A stretch of DNA of 64,000 nucleotides from Pseudomonas iranensis (GCF_014268585.2 NZ_CP077092.1:806001-870000); one strand, 5' to 3'; positions 31,410 through 40,406 are shown, numbered from the stretch's first letter. Translations and numbers: made by a program. The notes: generated by a model from the letters alone, not told the origin.

Positions 31410-31544
31410 TGATCGTTCCCACGCTCCGCGTGGGAATGCCTCTCGGACGCTCCGCGTTCCAGCCGTTGCTCGCAGTATTGTCGAACATGGTTGTGACGCG
31501 GAGCGTCACGGGCTGCATTCCCACGCAGAGCGTGGGAACGATCA
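31410..31544. repeat. 135-bp palindromic element with 17-bp terminal inverted repeats
   Basis: The element starts TGATCGTTCCCACGCTC and ends GAGCGTGGGAACGATCA, a perfect 17-bp inverted repeat. Inner arms also pair (GACGCTCCGCGT with ACGCGGAGCGTC). It has no reading frame of its own. It looks like a MITE- or REPIN-like mobile repeat distinct from the GGGAGCGAGCC REP class and lies directly after the YgiQ terminator. Confidence 0.8.
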
Positions 31545-31560
31545 AGTTGTTGCCGCTGGC

Positions 31561-31630
31561 CTCTTCGCGAGCAGGCTCGCTCCCACAGAGGAACGCATTG
31601 CACATGTGGGAGCGAGCCTGCTCGCGAAAG
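31561..31630. repeat. REP pair (inverted)
   Basis: TCGCGAGCAGGCTCGCTCCC and its inverse are separated by about 18 bases, beside the 135-bp palindromic element. The two repeat families together fill the gap before the sigma-54 promoter region. Confidence 0.9.
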
Positions 31631-31762
31631 CATCCGATCAAACACAGCAAGAATCAGCGTCCGCAACATTTGCGTGCAACTGAGCCAAACCATTTCCTCG
31701 CATCGCCCGGTTTTGGTGCTGTACTGCCTTGAGCATTTCGCGAAAGCGCGCAAGCCTGTGCA

Positions 31763-31778
31763 TGGCATAAGTCTTGCG
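31763..31778 (+). promoter_or_regulatory. Sigma-54 promoter of the transglutaminase/ATP-grasp cluster
   Basis: TGGCATAAGTCTTGCG matches the RpoN consensus TGGCAC-N5-TTGCA with GG at 31764-31765 and GC at 31776-31777. Transcription would begin near 31789, 28 bases before the GTG and upstream of its ribosome site. TTTTGGTGC at 31711-31719, about 45 bases upstream, resembles one half of an NtrC site. Nitrogen control is inferred from this. Confidence 0.72.
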
Positions 31779-31816
31779 CGCTTTCCCATACGCCCAAGGC
31801 TCGCAGGAGGCACGCC

Positions 31817-34800
31817 GTGTCGATTCATGTCGCATTGCATCACGTCACGCATTATCGCTACGACCGCGCTGTCGAACTCGGCCCGCAGATCGTCCGCCTG
31901 CGCCCGGCGCCCCACAGCCGCACGCGGATTCTGTCCTATGCGCTGAAAGTCTCGCCCGAGCAGCATTTCATCAACTGGCAGCAAGACCCCCAGGGCAATT
32001 ACCTGGCACGTCTGGTGTTCCCGGAAAAAACCGCAGAGCTGCGCATCGAAGTCGATCTGGTCGCGGAAATGGCGGTGTTCAATCCGTTCGATTTCTTTCT
32101 CGAACCGTACGCCGAGCGAATCCCCTTCAGCTACGCCGCCGATGAACGCAAGGAGCTGGCGCCGTACCTCGAAACCCTGCCGCTGACGCCAACGTTCAAG
32201 GCTTACCTGGACAGCATCGACCGCACGCCGCTGCCTGCGGTGGATTTTCTGGTGGCGCTCAACCAGCGCCTCAGCGAAGACATCGGCTACCTGATCCGCA
32301 TGGAGCCCGGCGTGCAGACTCCGGAGCACACACTGCAACACGCCTCCGGTTCTTGCCGTGATTCGGCATGGTTGCTGGTGCAGCTGTTGCGCAATCTCGG
32401 TCTGGCGGCGCGGTTTGTTTCCGGTTACCTGATTCAACTGACCGCCGACGTGAAAAGCCTCGACGGCCCGTCCGGCACCGAAGTCGACTTCACCGACCTG
32501 CATGCCTGGTGCGAGGTGTATTTGCCGGGTGCCGGCTGGATCGGCCTCGATGCCACGTCCGGGTTGTTCGCCGGGGAAGGGCATATTCCGTTGGCGTGCA
32601 GTCCCGATCCGTCCTCGGCGGCGCCGATCAGTGGTCTGGTCGAACCTTGCGAGACACAGTTCAGCCACGAAATGTCGGTCGAGCGAATCTGGGAAGCGCC
32701 ACGTGTCACCAAGCCCTACACCGATGAACAGTGGCGGGCGATCCAGGCACTGGGCCGGCAGATCGATGCCGACCTGCTCGAAGGCGATGTGCGCCTGACC
32801 ATGGGCGGCGAGCCGACCTTCGTCTCCATCGACGACCCGGACGGCGCCGAATGGAACACTGCCGCGCTGGGGCCGGACAAGCGTCGGCTGTCCGCCGAAC
32901 TGTTTCAACGCATGCGCAAGCAATATGCACCGCAGGGGCTGGTGCATTTCGGTCAGGGCAAGTGGTATCCAGGCGAGCAGTTGCCGCGCTGGTCGCTCAA
33001 TTGTTACTGGCGCCGCGACGGTCAGGCGATCTGGCACAACGACGCGTTGATCGCCGACGAGCAGCAGGACTATGGCGCCGACGGCGAACTGGCCGGACGC
33101 TTTCTCGCCAGCGTCGCCGAGCGCCTGAAGTTGCCTGCACGCTTCGTCTTCCCGGCTTACGAGGATCATCTCTATTACCTCTGGCGTGAGGGCGCGTTGC
33201 CCGGCAACGTCAGCGCCGAAGATTCGCGTCTGGAGGAACCGCTGGAGCGCGCGCGGTTGCGCAAGGTCTTCAGTCAGGGCCTGAACAAGGTGATCGGTCA
33301 GGTGCTGCCACTGGCGCGCACGGCCAAGGGCGATCAATGGCAGAGCGGGCGATGGTATCTGCGCGATGAGCACTGTCGCTTGGTGCCCGGGGATTCGCCG
33401 CTGGGTTATCGCTTGCCGCTGGCGTCGCAGCCGTGGGTGAAAGCGGCGGAATATCCGTTCATCCATCCCAACGATCCGAATCAGGACTTCTCTGAACTGC
33501 CGGATGCCGCGCAGCTCGGTGTGCACGGCGAACCTGCTGCGCTGGATGAGCGGGTGCCGAAAATCGATGAGTCCGCTGACTGGCTGACCCGTACCGCATT
33601 CTGCGCCGAGGCCCGCGAAGGCCGGCTGTATCTGTTCATGCCGCCGCTGGAGCGGGTCGAGGATTATCTGGAACTGGTCTCGGCCATTGAGGCCACCGCT
33701 GAAGAACTGCATTGCCCGGTACTGCTGGAAGGCTATGAACCGCCGAGTGATCCGCGCCTGAGCAATTTCCGTGTCACTCCAGATCCGGGTGTGATCGAGG
33801 TCAACGTGCAGCCATCGGCGACCTGGGACGAGTTGGTCGAGCGCACCGAGTTTCTCTATGAACAGGCACGGCAAACCCGGCTGACCACCGAAAAGTTCAT
33901 GATCGACGGGCGCCACACCGGCACCGGTGGCGGCAACCATTTCGTCCTCGGCGGCGCGACACCGGCGGACTCACCGTTTCTGCGGCGACCGGATCTGTTG
34001 CGCAGCCTGATCAGTTACTGGCACAACCATCCTTCGCTGTCGTACCTGTTTTCCGGCCTCTTCATCGGCCCGACGTCCCAGGCGCCACGGGTCGACGAGG
34101 CGCGTAATGACGCCTTGTACGAACTGGAAATCGCTTTCGCGCAGATGCCGGAACCGGGCGAGGAATGTGCGCCGTGGCTGGTCGATCGACTGTTGCGCAA
34201 TCTACTGATCGACGTCACCGGCAATACCCATCGCGCCGAATTCTGCATCGACAAACTGTATTCACCGGACGGCGCCACCGGGCGTCTCGGCTTGCTGGAA
34301 CTGCGCGCTTTTGAAATGCCGCCCCATGCGCGCATGAGTCTGGCTCAGCAGTTGTTGCTGCGGGCACTGGTCGCGCGGTTCTGGCGCGAGCCTTATGCGC
34401 CGGCGAAACTGGCACGCTGGGGCACCGAGCTGCACGATCGCTTTTTGCTGCCGCACTTTATCGAAGAGGATTTCGCCGACGTCATCGTCGAACTCAACAA
34501 CGCCGGCTATCCGTTGCGTGCGGAGTGGTTCGCGGCGCATCTGGAGTTTCGTTTTCCCAAGGTCGGTGACTACGCCGTCAATGGCATCGAGCTGGAGCTG
34601 CGTCAGGCGCTTGAACCCTGGCACGTGCTGGGCGAGGAGGGCTCGGCGGGCGGCACGGTGCGCTACGTCGATTCATCGCTGGAGCGCTTGCAGGTCAAGC
34701 TCAACGGCTTGCCGCCACAGCGCTATCTGCTGACTTGCAATGGCGTCGCGGTGCCGTTGCACCCGACCGGACGGGTGGGTGAGTTTGTCGCCGGGGTGCG

Positions 34801-35092
34801 CTTTCGAGCCTGGCAACCAGTCAACTGTCTGCATCCGACCATACCGGTGCACGCGCCGTTGGTGTTCGACCTGCTCGATACCTGGATGGGGCGTTCGCTG
34901 GGGGGTTGCCAGTACCACGTCGCCCATCCCGGTGGGCGCAATTACGAGACCTTGCCGGTCAATGCCAATGAAGCGGAGAGCCGGCGCATGGTGCGGTTTT
35001 TCCGCCTCGGACACACGCCGGGGAAACTTCCCGTACCCAAGGTAGAAATCAATGACGAGCTACCGCTGACCATCGACCTGCGCCGTTACTAG
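31817..35092 (+). CDS. Transglutaminase-like protein fused to DUF2126 (predicted amidoligase)
   Basis: A two-part protein of 1091 aa. The N-terminal 300 residues form a bacterial transglutaminase-like domain with an intact triad: Cys180 (SGSCRDSAW), His229 (DLHAWCEVY) and Asp245 (GLDATSG). The rest is DUF2126, with LTMGGEPTFVSIDDPDGAEW, HFGQGKWYPGEQLPRW, DGRHTGTGGGNHFVLGG and LLELRAFEMPPHARMS. I recall this family being predicted as a glutamine-synthetase-like amide ligase (Aravind group work on amidoligases); that is prediction, not proof. GTG 31817 follows GCAGGAGG. It lies upstream of the ATP-grasp/alpha-E and second transglutaminase genes, suggesting a peptide or protein-amidation system with an unknown substrate. 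Confidence 0.88.
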   Translation: MSIHVALHHVTHYRYDRAVELGPQIVRLRPAPHSRTRILSYALKVSPEQHFINWQQDPQGNYLARLVFPEKTAELRIEVDLVAEMAVFNPFDFFLEPYAERIPFSYAADERKELAPYLETLPLTPTFKAYLDSIDRTPLPAVDFLVALNQRLSEDIGYLIRMEPGVQTPEHTLQHASGSCRDSAWLLVQLLRNLGLAARFVSGYLIQLTADVKSLDGPSGTEVDFTDLHAWCEVYLPGAGWIGLDATSGLFAGEGHIPLACSPDPSSAAPISGLVEPCETQFSHEMSVERIWEAPRVTKPYTDEQWRAIQALGRQIDADLLEGDVRLTMGGEPTFVSIDDPDGAEWNTAALGPDKRRLSAELFQRMRKQYAPQGLVHFGQGKWYPGEQLPRWSLNCYWRRDGQAIWHNDALIADEQQDYGADGELAGRFLASVAERLKLPARFVFPAYEDHLYYLWREGALPGNVSAEDSRLEEPLERARLRKVFSQGLNKVIGQVLPLARTAKGDQWQSGRWYLRDEHCRLVPGDSPLGYRLPLASQPWVKAAEYPFIHPNDPNQDFSELPDAAQLGVHGEPAALDERVPKIDESADWLTRTAFCAEAREGRLYLFMPPLERVEDYLELVSAIEATAEELHCPVLLEGYEPPSDPRLSNFRVTPDPGVIEVNVQPSATWDELVERTEFLYEQARQTRLTTEKFMIDGRHTGTGGGNHFVLGGATPADSPFLRRPDLLRSLISYWHNHPSLSYLFSGLFIGPTSQAPRVDEARNDALYELEIAFAQMPEPGEECAPWLVDRLLRNLLIDVTGNTHRAEFCIDKLYSPDGATGRLGLLELRAFEMPPHARMSLAQQLLLRALVARFWREPYAPAKLARWGTELHDRFLLPHFIEEDFADVIVELNNAGYPLRAEWFAAHLEFRFPKVGDYAVNGIELELRQALEPWHVLGEEGSAGGTVRYVDSSLERLQVKLNGLPPQRYLLTCNGVAVPLHPTGRVGEFVAGVRFRAWQPVNCLHPTIPVHAPLVFDLLDTWMGRSLGGCQYHVAHPGGRNYETLPVNANEAESRRMVRFFRLGHTPGKLPVPKVEINDELPLTIDLRRY

Positions 35093-35102
35093 AGCCTACG
35101 CA

Positions 35103-35131
35103 ACACGCGGATTTTTCGTATATCCGCGTGT
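35103..35131 (+). other. Intergenic hairpin after the DUF2126 gene
   Basis: ACACGCGGAT (35103-35112) and ATCCGCGTGT (35122-35131) form a perfect 10-bp stem with a T-rich loop, but no T-run follows. It lies in the 88-base gap between two genes read the same way. It may be an attenuator, a processing site or an mRNA stabiliser. Confidence 0.5.
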
Positions 35132-35180
35132 CATGTGCCTGCGTTAGTCTGACCGTTTCCTGCTGTCTGCCGAGTTTTCC

Positions 35181-37667
35181 ATGCCTGACCTGTTAGACCG
35201 CTACCCGCTGACTGCGGGCACCTATCACGAACTGCTCGACGGCAGCGGCGCAGTGCGTGCGCATTGGCAGCGCCTGTTCGATCAGTTGCAGCGCAGCAGC
35301 CCGGCGCAACTGGTGCAGCGTCAGGCCTTGCTGGCGCGGCAGATTCAGGAAAACGGCGTCACATATAACGTCTATGCCGATCCCAAGGGCGCTGATCGGC
35401 CGTGGGAGCTTGATCTGCTGCCCCATGTCATTGCGGCAGATGAGTGGCAGCAATTGTCCGCCGGCATCGCTCAGCGTGCGCGCTTGCTCAATGCAGTGCT
35501 GGCGGATCTGTACGGTCCGCAACGGTTGATCAGTGAAGGCCTGCTGCCGGCAGAGCTGGTGTTCGGGCACAACAATTTTCTTTGGCCCTGTCAGGGCATT
35601 GCCCCGCCCGAGTCAGCTTTTTTGCACTTGTATGCCGTGGATCTGGCGCGCACGCCGGATGGTCGCTGGTGGGTCACTGCCGATCGCACGCAGGCGCCGT
35701 CCGGGGCCGGCTATGCGCTGGAAAACCGCACCATCGTCTCCCGCGCCTTTCCCGATATGTACCGGGATCTTAAGGTCCAGCATCTGGCCGGTTTCTTCCG
35801 CACCTTGCAGGAAACTTTGGCCCGTCAGGCACCGGAGGGCGATGACGCACCGCTGGTGGTGCTGCTGACACCGGGGCGGTTCAATGAAAGTTATTTCGAA
35901 CATCTGTATCTGGCGCGCCAGCTCGGCTATCCGCTGGTCGAGGGTGGCGATCTGACGGTGCGCAATGCCACCGTTTACCTGAAAACCCTCAGTGGCCTGC
36001 GCCGGGTGCACGCGATCATGCGCCGCCTCGACGATGATTTCTGCGACCCGCTGGAACTGCGTACCGACTCGGCGCTTGGCGTCCCCGGTCTGCTTGAGGC
36101 GGTGCGTCAGGGGCGGGTGCTGGTGGCCAATGCGCTAGGCAGCGGGGTGCTGGAATCGCCGGGGCTGCTGGGGTTTTTGCCGAAGATCAACCAGTTCCTG
36201 TTCGGCGAAGAACTGATCCTGCCGTCGATCGCCACCTGGTGGTGCGGTGAAGCGCCGGTGCTGGCACAAGCGCTGGAAAAGCTTCCGGAGCTGTTGATCA
36301 AACCGGCGTTCCCGTCGCAGAGCTTCGCCCCGGTGTTCGGCCGTGATTTGAGTGACAGCCAGCGCCTGGAACTGGCGCAGCGTATGCAGGCACGGCCTTA
36401 TGCCTACGTCGCGCAAGAACTCGCACAACTGTCGCAGGCTCCGGTCTGGCAAGCCGAAGACGGTCATCTGCAACCCCGCGCGATCGGCATGCGCATGTAT
36501 GCGGTGGCCAGCCACGACGGCTATCGCGTGTTGCCGGGTGGTCTGACCCGAGTGGCGGCCGACGCCGATGCCGAGGTGGTGTCGATGCAGCGCGGCGGGG
36601 CGAGCAAGGACACCTGGGTGCTCAGCGATCGTGCGCCGAGTGGCGAGCAATGGAAGGCGCAGCGCAGTGTCGGCGTGCACGATCTGGTGCGGCGCGATCC
36701 TTACCTGCCATCGCGGGTAGTGGAAAATCTGTTCTGGTTCGGCCGCTACTGCGAGCGCTGCGACGACAGCGCGCGGCTGCTGCGCATCATGCTCACGCGT
36801 TACGTCGATGGCGATGATCCGCAGGCGCTGCAAGCAGCGGTCGATCTCGGCGAGCGGCTGGCGCTGTTGCCGGATGAGGGCGAACTGCCGGAGCGCCTGC
36901 TCGCTGCGCTGCTGGGCGAGGACTGGTCGTTCAGCCTGCGCTCCAACCTGCAACGCCTGCAATGGGCCGCCTCGCAAGTGCGCGGCAAGCTGTCCCGGGA
37001 AAACTGGCAGGCGCTGGTCGAATTGCAGCGCGAGGCGCTGGAGCTGGAAGTCGATGAACCGGACTTCGGCGAACTGCTGGATTTCCTCAACCGTCTGGTG
37101 ATGTCGCTGGCAGCGCTGTCGGGGTTTGCGCTGGATGACATGACCCGCGACGAAGGCTGGCGTTTTCTGATGATTGGCCGGCGCATCGAACGCCTGCAAT
37201 TTCTCAGCAGCAGCCTCGCCGCATTTCTGCGCGGTGCGGGTGCTTTCGATCAGGCCGGGCTTGAGTGGTTGCTGGAGTTGGGTAACAGCAGCATCACCTA
37301 TCGGTCGCGCTATCTGGCGGTAGCGCAATTGATTCCGGTGCTTGATTTGCTGTTGCTGGATGAGCAGAACCCCCACGCGGTGCTGTTTCAGCTGAAACTG
37401 GTCACCCGCACGCTGAAACGCCTGAACGACGATTTCGCCGCGCCTCGGGAAACCGCGCTGCCGCAACTGGTCGAGCGCCTGTCGCGGTTTGATCTCGGTT
37501 GCCTGGAGAATCCGCTGTTCGGCAAATCCAGCGTACGTGCCGCGCTGGATGGTCTGGCCGATCTGTTGCAGGAAATCGCCGAAGCCAGCGGCCAGGTATC
37601 GGATCGTCTGGCGCTGCGCCATTTCGCCCATGTCGATGATGTTAGTCAGCGTACGGTGTCCGTGTGA
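35181..37667 (+). CDS. Circularly permuted ATP-grasp protein fused to alpha-E domain
   Basis: An 828-residue fusion of two families often encoded side by side. Residues 1 to about 480 are a circularly permuted ATP-grasp (COG2308 type; ENGVTYNVYADPKGADRPWELDLLPHVI, LLTPGRFNESYFEHLYLARQLGYPLVEGGDL). Residues about 500-820 are the helical alpha-E domain (SRVVENLFWFGRYCERCDDSARLLRIML, GWRFLMIGRRIERLQFL). ATP-grasp enzymes make amide or peptide bonds through acyl phosphates. Its stop shares one base with the start of the second transglutaminase gene (TGATG), so the products are probably made together. The substrate is unknown. Confidence 0.9.
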   Translation: MPDLLDRYPLTAGTYHELLDGSGAVRAHWQRLFDQLQRSSPAQLVQRQALLARQIQENGVTYNVYADPKGADRPWELDLLPHVIAADEWQQLSAGIAQRARLLNAVLADLYGPQRLISEGLLPAELVFGHNNFLWPCQGIAPPESAFLHLYAVDLARTPDGRWWVTADRTQAPSGAGYALENRTIVSRAFPDMYRDLKVQHLAGFFRTLQETLARQAPEGDDAPLVVLLTPGRFNESYFEHLYLARQLGYPLVEGGDLTVRNATVYLKTLSGLRRVHAIMRRLDDDFCDPLELRTDSALGVPGLLEAVRQGRVLVANALGSGVLESPGLLGFLPKINQFLFGEELILPSIATWWCGEAPVLAQALEKLPELLIKPAFPSQSFAPVFGRDLSDSQRLELAQRMQARPYAYVAQELAQLSQAPVWQAEDGHLQPRAIGMRMYAVASHDGYRVLPGGLTRVAADADAEVVSMQRGGASKDTWVLSDRAPSGEQWKAQRSVGVHDLVRRDPYLPSRVVENLFWFGRYCERCDDSARLLRIMLTRYVDGDDPQALQAAVDLGERLALLPDEGELPERLLAALLGEDWSFSLRSNLQRLQWAASQVRGKLSRENWQALVELQREALELEVDEPDFGELLDFLNRLVMSLAALSGFALDDMTRDEGWRFLMIGRRIERLQFLSSSLAAFLRGAGAFDQAGLEWLLELGNSSITYRSRYLAVAQLIPVLDLLLLDEQNPHAVLFQLKLVTRTLKRLNDDFAAPRETALPQLVERLSRFDLGCLENPLFGKSSVRAALDGLADLLQEIAEASGQVSDRLALRHFAHVDDVSQRTVSV

Positions 37668-38557
37668 TGAGCGCTCAGTACCAGATCTTTCACGACACCT
37701 GTTATCACTACGACAGCCCGGTCTCCCTCGCGCAGCAACTGGCGCACTTGTGGCCGCGCAAATGCAGCTGGCAGCGCAGCACCGAGCAGCAGTTGTTGAT
37801 CAGTCCCGAGCCGACCATGCGCCGTGACGAACTGGACGTGTTTGGCAATCCGTTGACGCGTCTGGCATTTGAACGGCCCCATGACCAATTGCAGGTCAAC
37901 GCCCGGCTGACGGTGGAGGTGCTGGCGCGGCCGGCGCTGGATTTCAACCAGTCGCCAGCGTGGGAGCAGACCCGCGATGCGCTGACCTACAGCAGTCAGC
38001 CGTTGTCCGCCGACTTGCTCGAAGCCTGTCGCTACCGGTTCCAGTCACCTTATGTGCATTTGAAGCGCAGCTTCGTCGAGTTCTCGCAAAGCTGTTTTCC
38101 GCCAGGGCGACCGTTGCTGCTCGGGGTGCAGGCGCTGATGCAGAAGATCTTCAGCGAATTCACCTTCGATGCCGAAGCCACCCAGGTGGCGACGCCGCTG
38201 GTGGAAGTGCTGGAGCGTCGACGCGGCGTGTGTCAGGACTTCGCTCATCTGATGCTGGCCTGTGTGCGCTCGCGCGGTCTGGCGGCGCGTTATGTCAGCG
38301 GCTACCTGCTGACCCAGCCGCCGCCGGGGCAGACACGCCTGATCGGCGCCGACGCCTCGCATGCGTGGGTATCGGTGTTCTGTCCGGTATCGGGCTGGGT
38401 GGATTTCGATCCGACCAACAATGTGCAGCCGGCGCTGGAGCACATCACGCTGGCGTGGGGAAGGGATTTCTCCGATGTTTCGCCGCTGCGTGGGGTGATT
38501 CTCGGTGGGGGTAATCACGACCCGGAGGTGCGGGTTACGGTGATGCCGCAGAATTGA
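37667..38557 (+). CDS. Transglutaminase family protein
   Basis: A 296-residue COG1305-type transglutaminase-like protein, third gene of the cluster. It has the N-terminal beta domain (YQIFHDTCYHYDSPVSLAQQLAHLWPR) and the catalytic triad Cys189 (RRGVCQDFAHLM), His232 (ADASHAWVSVF) and Asp248 (VDFDPTNN). ATG 37667 overlaps the previous stop; a GTG one codon earlier is also possible. In characterised relatives the fold serves as a protease or amidase as well as a transferase, so it might cut or crosslink whatever the ligase genes build. There is no signal peptide, so cytoplasmic action is likely. Confidence 0.9.
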   Translation: MSAQYQIFHDTCYHYDSPVSLAQQLAHLWPRKCSWQRSTEQQLLISPEPTMRRDELDVFGNPLTRLAFERPHDQLQVNARLTVEVLARPALDFNQSPAWEQTRDALTYSSQPLSADLLEACRYRFQSPYVHLKRSFVEFSQSCFPPGRPLLLGVQALMQKIFSEFTFDAEATQVATPLVEVLERRRGVCQDFAHLMLACVRSRGLAARYVSGYLLTQPPPGQTRLIGADASHAWVSVFCPVSGWVDFDPTNNVQPALEHITLAWGRDFSDVSPLRGVILGGGNHDPEVRVTVMPQN

Positions 38558-38569
38558 TGAGTTTTCAAA

Positions 38570-38660
38570 TGTGGGAGCGAGCCTGCTCGCGAAAGCGTCA
38601 GGTCAGCCAATAGATTTGTAACAGATACACCGCTTTCGCGAGCAGGCTCGCTCCCACAGG
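38570..38660. repeat. REP pair (inverted)
   Basis: GTGGGAGCGAGCCTGCTCGC and its inverse, about 40 bases apart, follow the transglutaminase gene and precede the 3' end of a convergent small gene. Confidence 0.9.
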
Positions 38661-38765
38661 GATTTTGGTGTGTCAGGGAAAGCAGGGCTGTGAGGGCCGG
38701 CAGCAGAACTGCCAGCCCCGTCACAAATCCGCAGGGTCTGATTCGATCATCAAACCCGGTGGGGC

Positions 38766-38954
38766 TCAGGCGTCGGGCGTCTGATCTTTCGGTGCATCGG
38801 ATGCATCAACATCATCATCGGTCGCCACTTCACCGTCAGGGTTCAGTGCCGCTTCTTCAGCGGTTTGCTTCTTGCGCTGAAGCTTTTCCTCTTTCTTCTG
38901 TTCCTTTGCCAGGTCTCGTTGACGTTTGGCGAAGGAGTAATTGGGTTTGGCCAT
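38766..38954 (-). CDS. Small charged conserved-type hypothetical protein
   Basis: A 62-residue protein starting MAKPNYSFAKRQRDLAKEQKKEEKLQRKK. It has a highly basic, probably helical first half and an acidic second half (EEAALNPDGEVATDDDVDAS). ATG 38954 follows GAGGAT; the longer frame has no ribosome site. I recall small proteins of this kind next to the LOG gene in other pseudomonads, which supports its being real. No function can be assigned. The alternating charge suggests binding to nucleic acid or the ribosome, but that is speculation. Confidence 0.65.
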   Translation of the reverse strand: MAKPNYSFAKRQRDLAKEQKKEEKLQRKKQTAEEAALNPDGEVATDDDVDASDAPKDQTPDA

Positions 38955-39022
38955 GGGCGATCCTCTTGGGTCGAAGGTGAGGTTGAGCGGCGCGTATTCT
39001 GCCCTGTATCGGTGTCCGGGGG

Positions 39023-39610
39023 TTAACCGGGTTTTTGGTCGACCCACTTGGGCGTGACGGTCGGCTGCCACTGATCGAGGGCGTCGAGCAGGGAATCTGG
39101 CGATTCGCTCACTTGCAGCATGTCACGGTGTGGCGCGCGAACGAAGCCCTCACCGACGATATGATCGAGAAAAGCCGTGAGCTTGCTGTAGAAACCGTTC
39201 ACTTCCAGCAGCCCCAGCGGCTTGCCGTGGTAGCCGAGCTGGCCCCAGGTCCAGACTTCGAACAGCTCTTCCAGCGTGCCGAGGCCGCCGGGCAGGGCGA
39301 TGAATGCATCGCTGAGTTCGGCCATCCGCGCCTTGCGCGCATGCATGCCCTCGACCACTTCCAGGCGCGTCAGGCTCTTGTGGCCGATCTCCTTGTCCAT
39401 CAGGCTTTGCGGAATGATGCCGATCACTTCGCCGCCAGCCGCCAGCGCGGCATCAGCGACAATGCCCATCAAACCGACGGCACCACCGCCGTAGACCAGC
39501 GTCAGATTATGCTCGGCCAATGCCCGGCCGAGGGCCACGGCAGCTTCAGTGTAGGCCGGCACGGTACCGGCATTGGCACCGCAAAACACACAAACGGATT
39601 TCAGCGACAT
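39023..39610 (-). CDS. LOG-family nucleoside-monophosphate phosphoribohydrolase
   Basis: A 195-residue Rossmann-fold protein of the LOG (TIGR00730) family, annotated historically as lysine decarboxylase. Characterised members hydrolyse (cytokinin riboside or adenosine) 5'-monophosphate to base and ribose 5-phosphate. The signature PGGLGTLEE is at residues 107-115, and the substrate residues HARKARM are at 90-96. The N-terminal motif is [11 protein letters not shown]. It is read with the small basic protein gene 68 bases downstream. The natural substrate here is not shown by sequence. Confidence 0.92.
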   Translation of the reverse strand: MSLKSVCVFCGANAGTVPAYTEAAVALGRALAEHNLTLVYGGGAVGLMGIVADAALAAGGEVIGIIPQSLMDKEIGHKSLTRLEVVEGMHARKARMAELSDAFIALPGGLGTLEELFEVWTWGQLGYHGKPLGLLEVNGFYSKLTAFLDHIVGEGFVRAPHRDMLQVSESPDSLLDALDQWQPTVTPKWVDQKPG

Positions 39611-39670
39611 GCGTTACTCCTGAGTCGATCAGTCGCACAGGGTAACGGCTGGCACGCTGCGCTCCAAGGA

Positions 39671-39760
39671 CTAGACTTCGCGTTCGGGTGATTCAAAAGA
39701 ACCGCTGGCGCCACAAGCGTAGGCGGCGAGCAAGCTGCACAACAGACCGTTAAAGAACAT
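39671..39760 (-). CDS. Possible 29-residue small lipoprotein
   Basis: On the minus strand an ATG at 39760 stands eight bases after GGAGTG and encodes 29 residues beginning MFFNGLLCSLLAAYACGASG. It has a hydrophobic stretch followed by AYAC-G, which could serve as a lipobox, and a short polar tail. This resembles very small outer-membrane lipoproteins. It is too short for statistical support, and no family is recognised. Confidence 0.4.
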   Translation of the reverse strand: MFFNGLLCSLLAAYACGASGSFESPEREV

Positions 39761-39853
39761 GACAGGCACTCCGTTTCAGTAGGTGGGCCGATCATAGGGC
39801 TGGCCCCACGAAATGGCCGTTAGATTGTGTCGATGAGTGTCATAGCCTGAAAG

Positions 39854-39880
39854 TTGTATACAATTTTTGACTCAAGTCAT
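39854..39880 (+). promoter_or_regulatory. Azurin upstream region: palindrome and ANR-like box
   Basis: TTGTATACAA (39854-39863) is a perfect 10-bp palindrome of the kind bound by GntR-family proteins. Four bases later TTGACTCAAGTCAT (39867-39880) resembles the ANR/FNR box TTGAT-N4-ATCAA imperfectly. Azurin genes are known to respond to ANR in P. aeruginosa. The pair lies 73-99 bases upstream of the azurin ATG. Confidence 0.4.
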
Positions 39881-39952
39881 ATGAACTTGCGATGATTTCA
39901 GGCAGTCTTTCCACCACTAGTGTTTTTGTTAACCCTGCCTTGGAGATTCACC

Positions 39953-40396
39953 ATGTTTTCCAAAGTTGTTGCGGTATCCCTGCTGGCGCTGGCCAGCAGC
40001 CAATTGATGGCTGCCGAGTGCAAAACCACCGTTGATTCCACCGATCAGATGACCTTCAACACCAAGGAAATCGTGATCGACAAGAGCTGCAAGACCTTCA
40101 CCGTCGAACTGACCCACTCCGGCAACCTGCCGAAGAACGTCATGGGCCATAACCTCGTGATCAGCAAAGAAGCTGACATGCAGCCGATCGCTACCGACGG
40201 CCTGGCAGCCGGTATCGACAAGAACTACCTGAAAGATGGCGACGCACGCATCATCGCCCACACCAAGATCATCGGCGCCAAGGAAACCGATTCGGTTACC
40301 TTCGATGTGGCCAAGGTAGCTGACGGTGGCTACGGCTTCTTCTGCTCGTTCCCTGGCCACATCTCGATGATGAAAGGCACCATCGTCGTCAAGTAA
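39953..40396 (+). CDS. azu: Azurin, periplasmic blue copper protein
   Basis: Azurin carries electrons in the periplasm between c-type cytochromes and terminal reductases or peroxidases. ATG 39953 follows TTGGAG and gives 147 aa with a 20-residue signal peptide ([20 protein letters not shown]). The mature protein, [16 protein letters not shown] and onward, keeps the exact numbering of the family: Gly45 and His46 (NVMGHNLV), then Cys112, His117 and Met121 in [14 protein letters not shown], so the copper site is complete. The Cys3-Cys26 disulfide is also present. A REP and a strong terminator follow. Confidence 0.98.
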   Translation: MFSKVVAVSLLALASSQLMAAECKTTVDSTDQMTFNTKEIVIDKSCKTFTVELTHSGNLPKNVMGHNLVISKEADMQPIATDGLAAGIDKNYLKDGDARIIAHTKIIGAKETDSVTFDVAKVADGGYGFFCSFPGHISMMKGTIVVK

Positions 40397-40406
40397 TCAG
40401 GGCCAA

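Noticed and set aside
39601..39795. A 64-codon minus-strand frame between the LOG gene and azurin
   Set aside because: Cys/Pro-rich composition and no ribosome site. A different frame of the same stretch gives the more credible 29-residue lipoprotein candidate.
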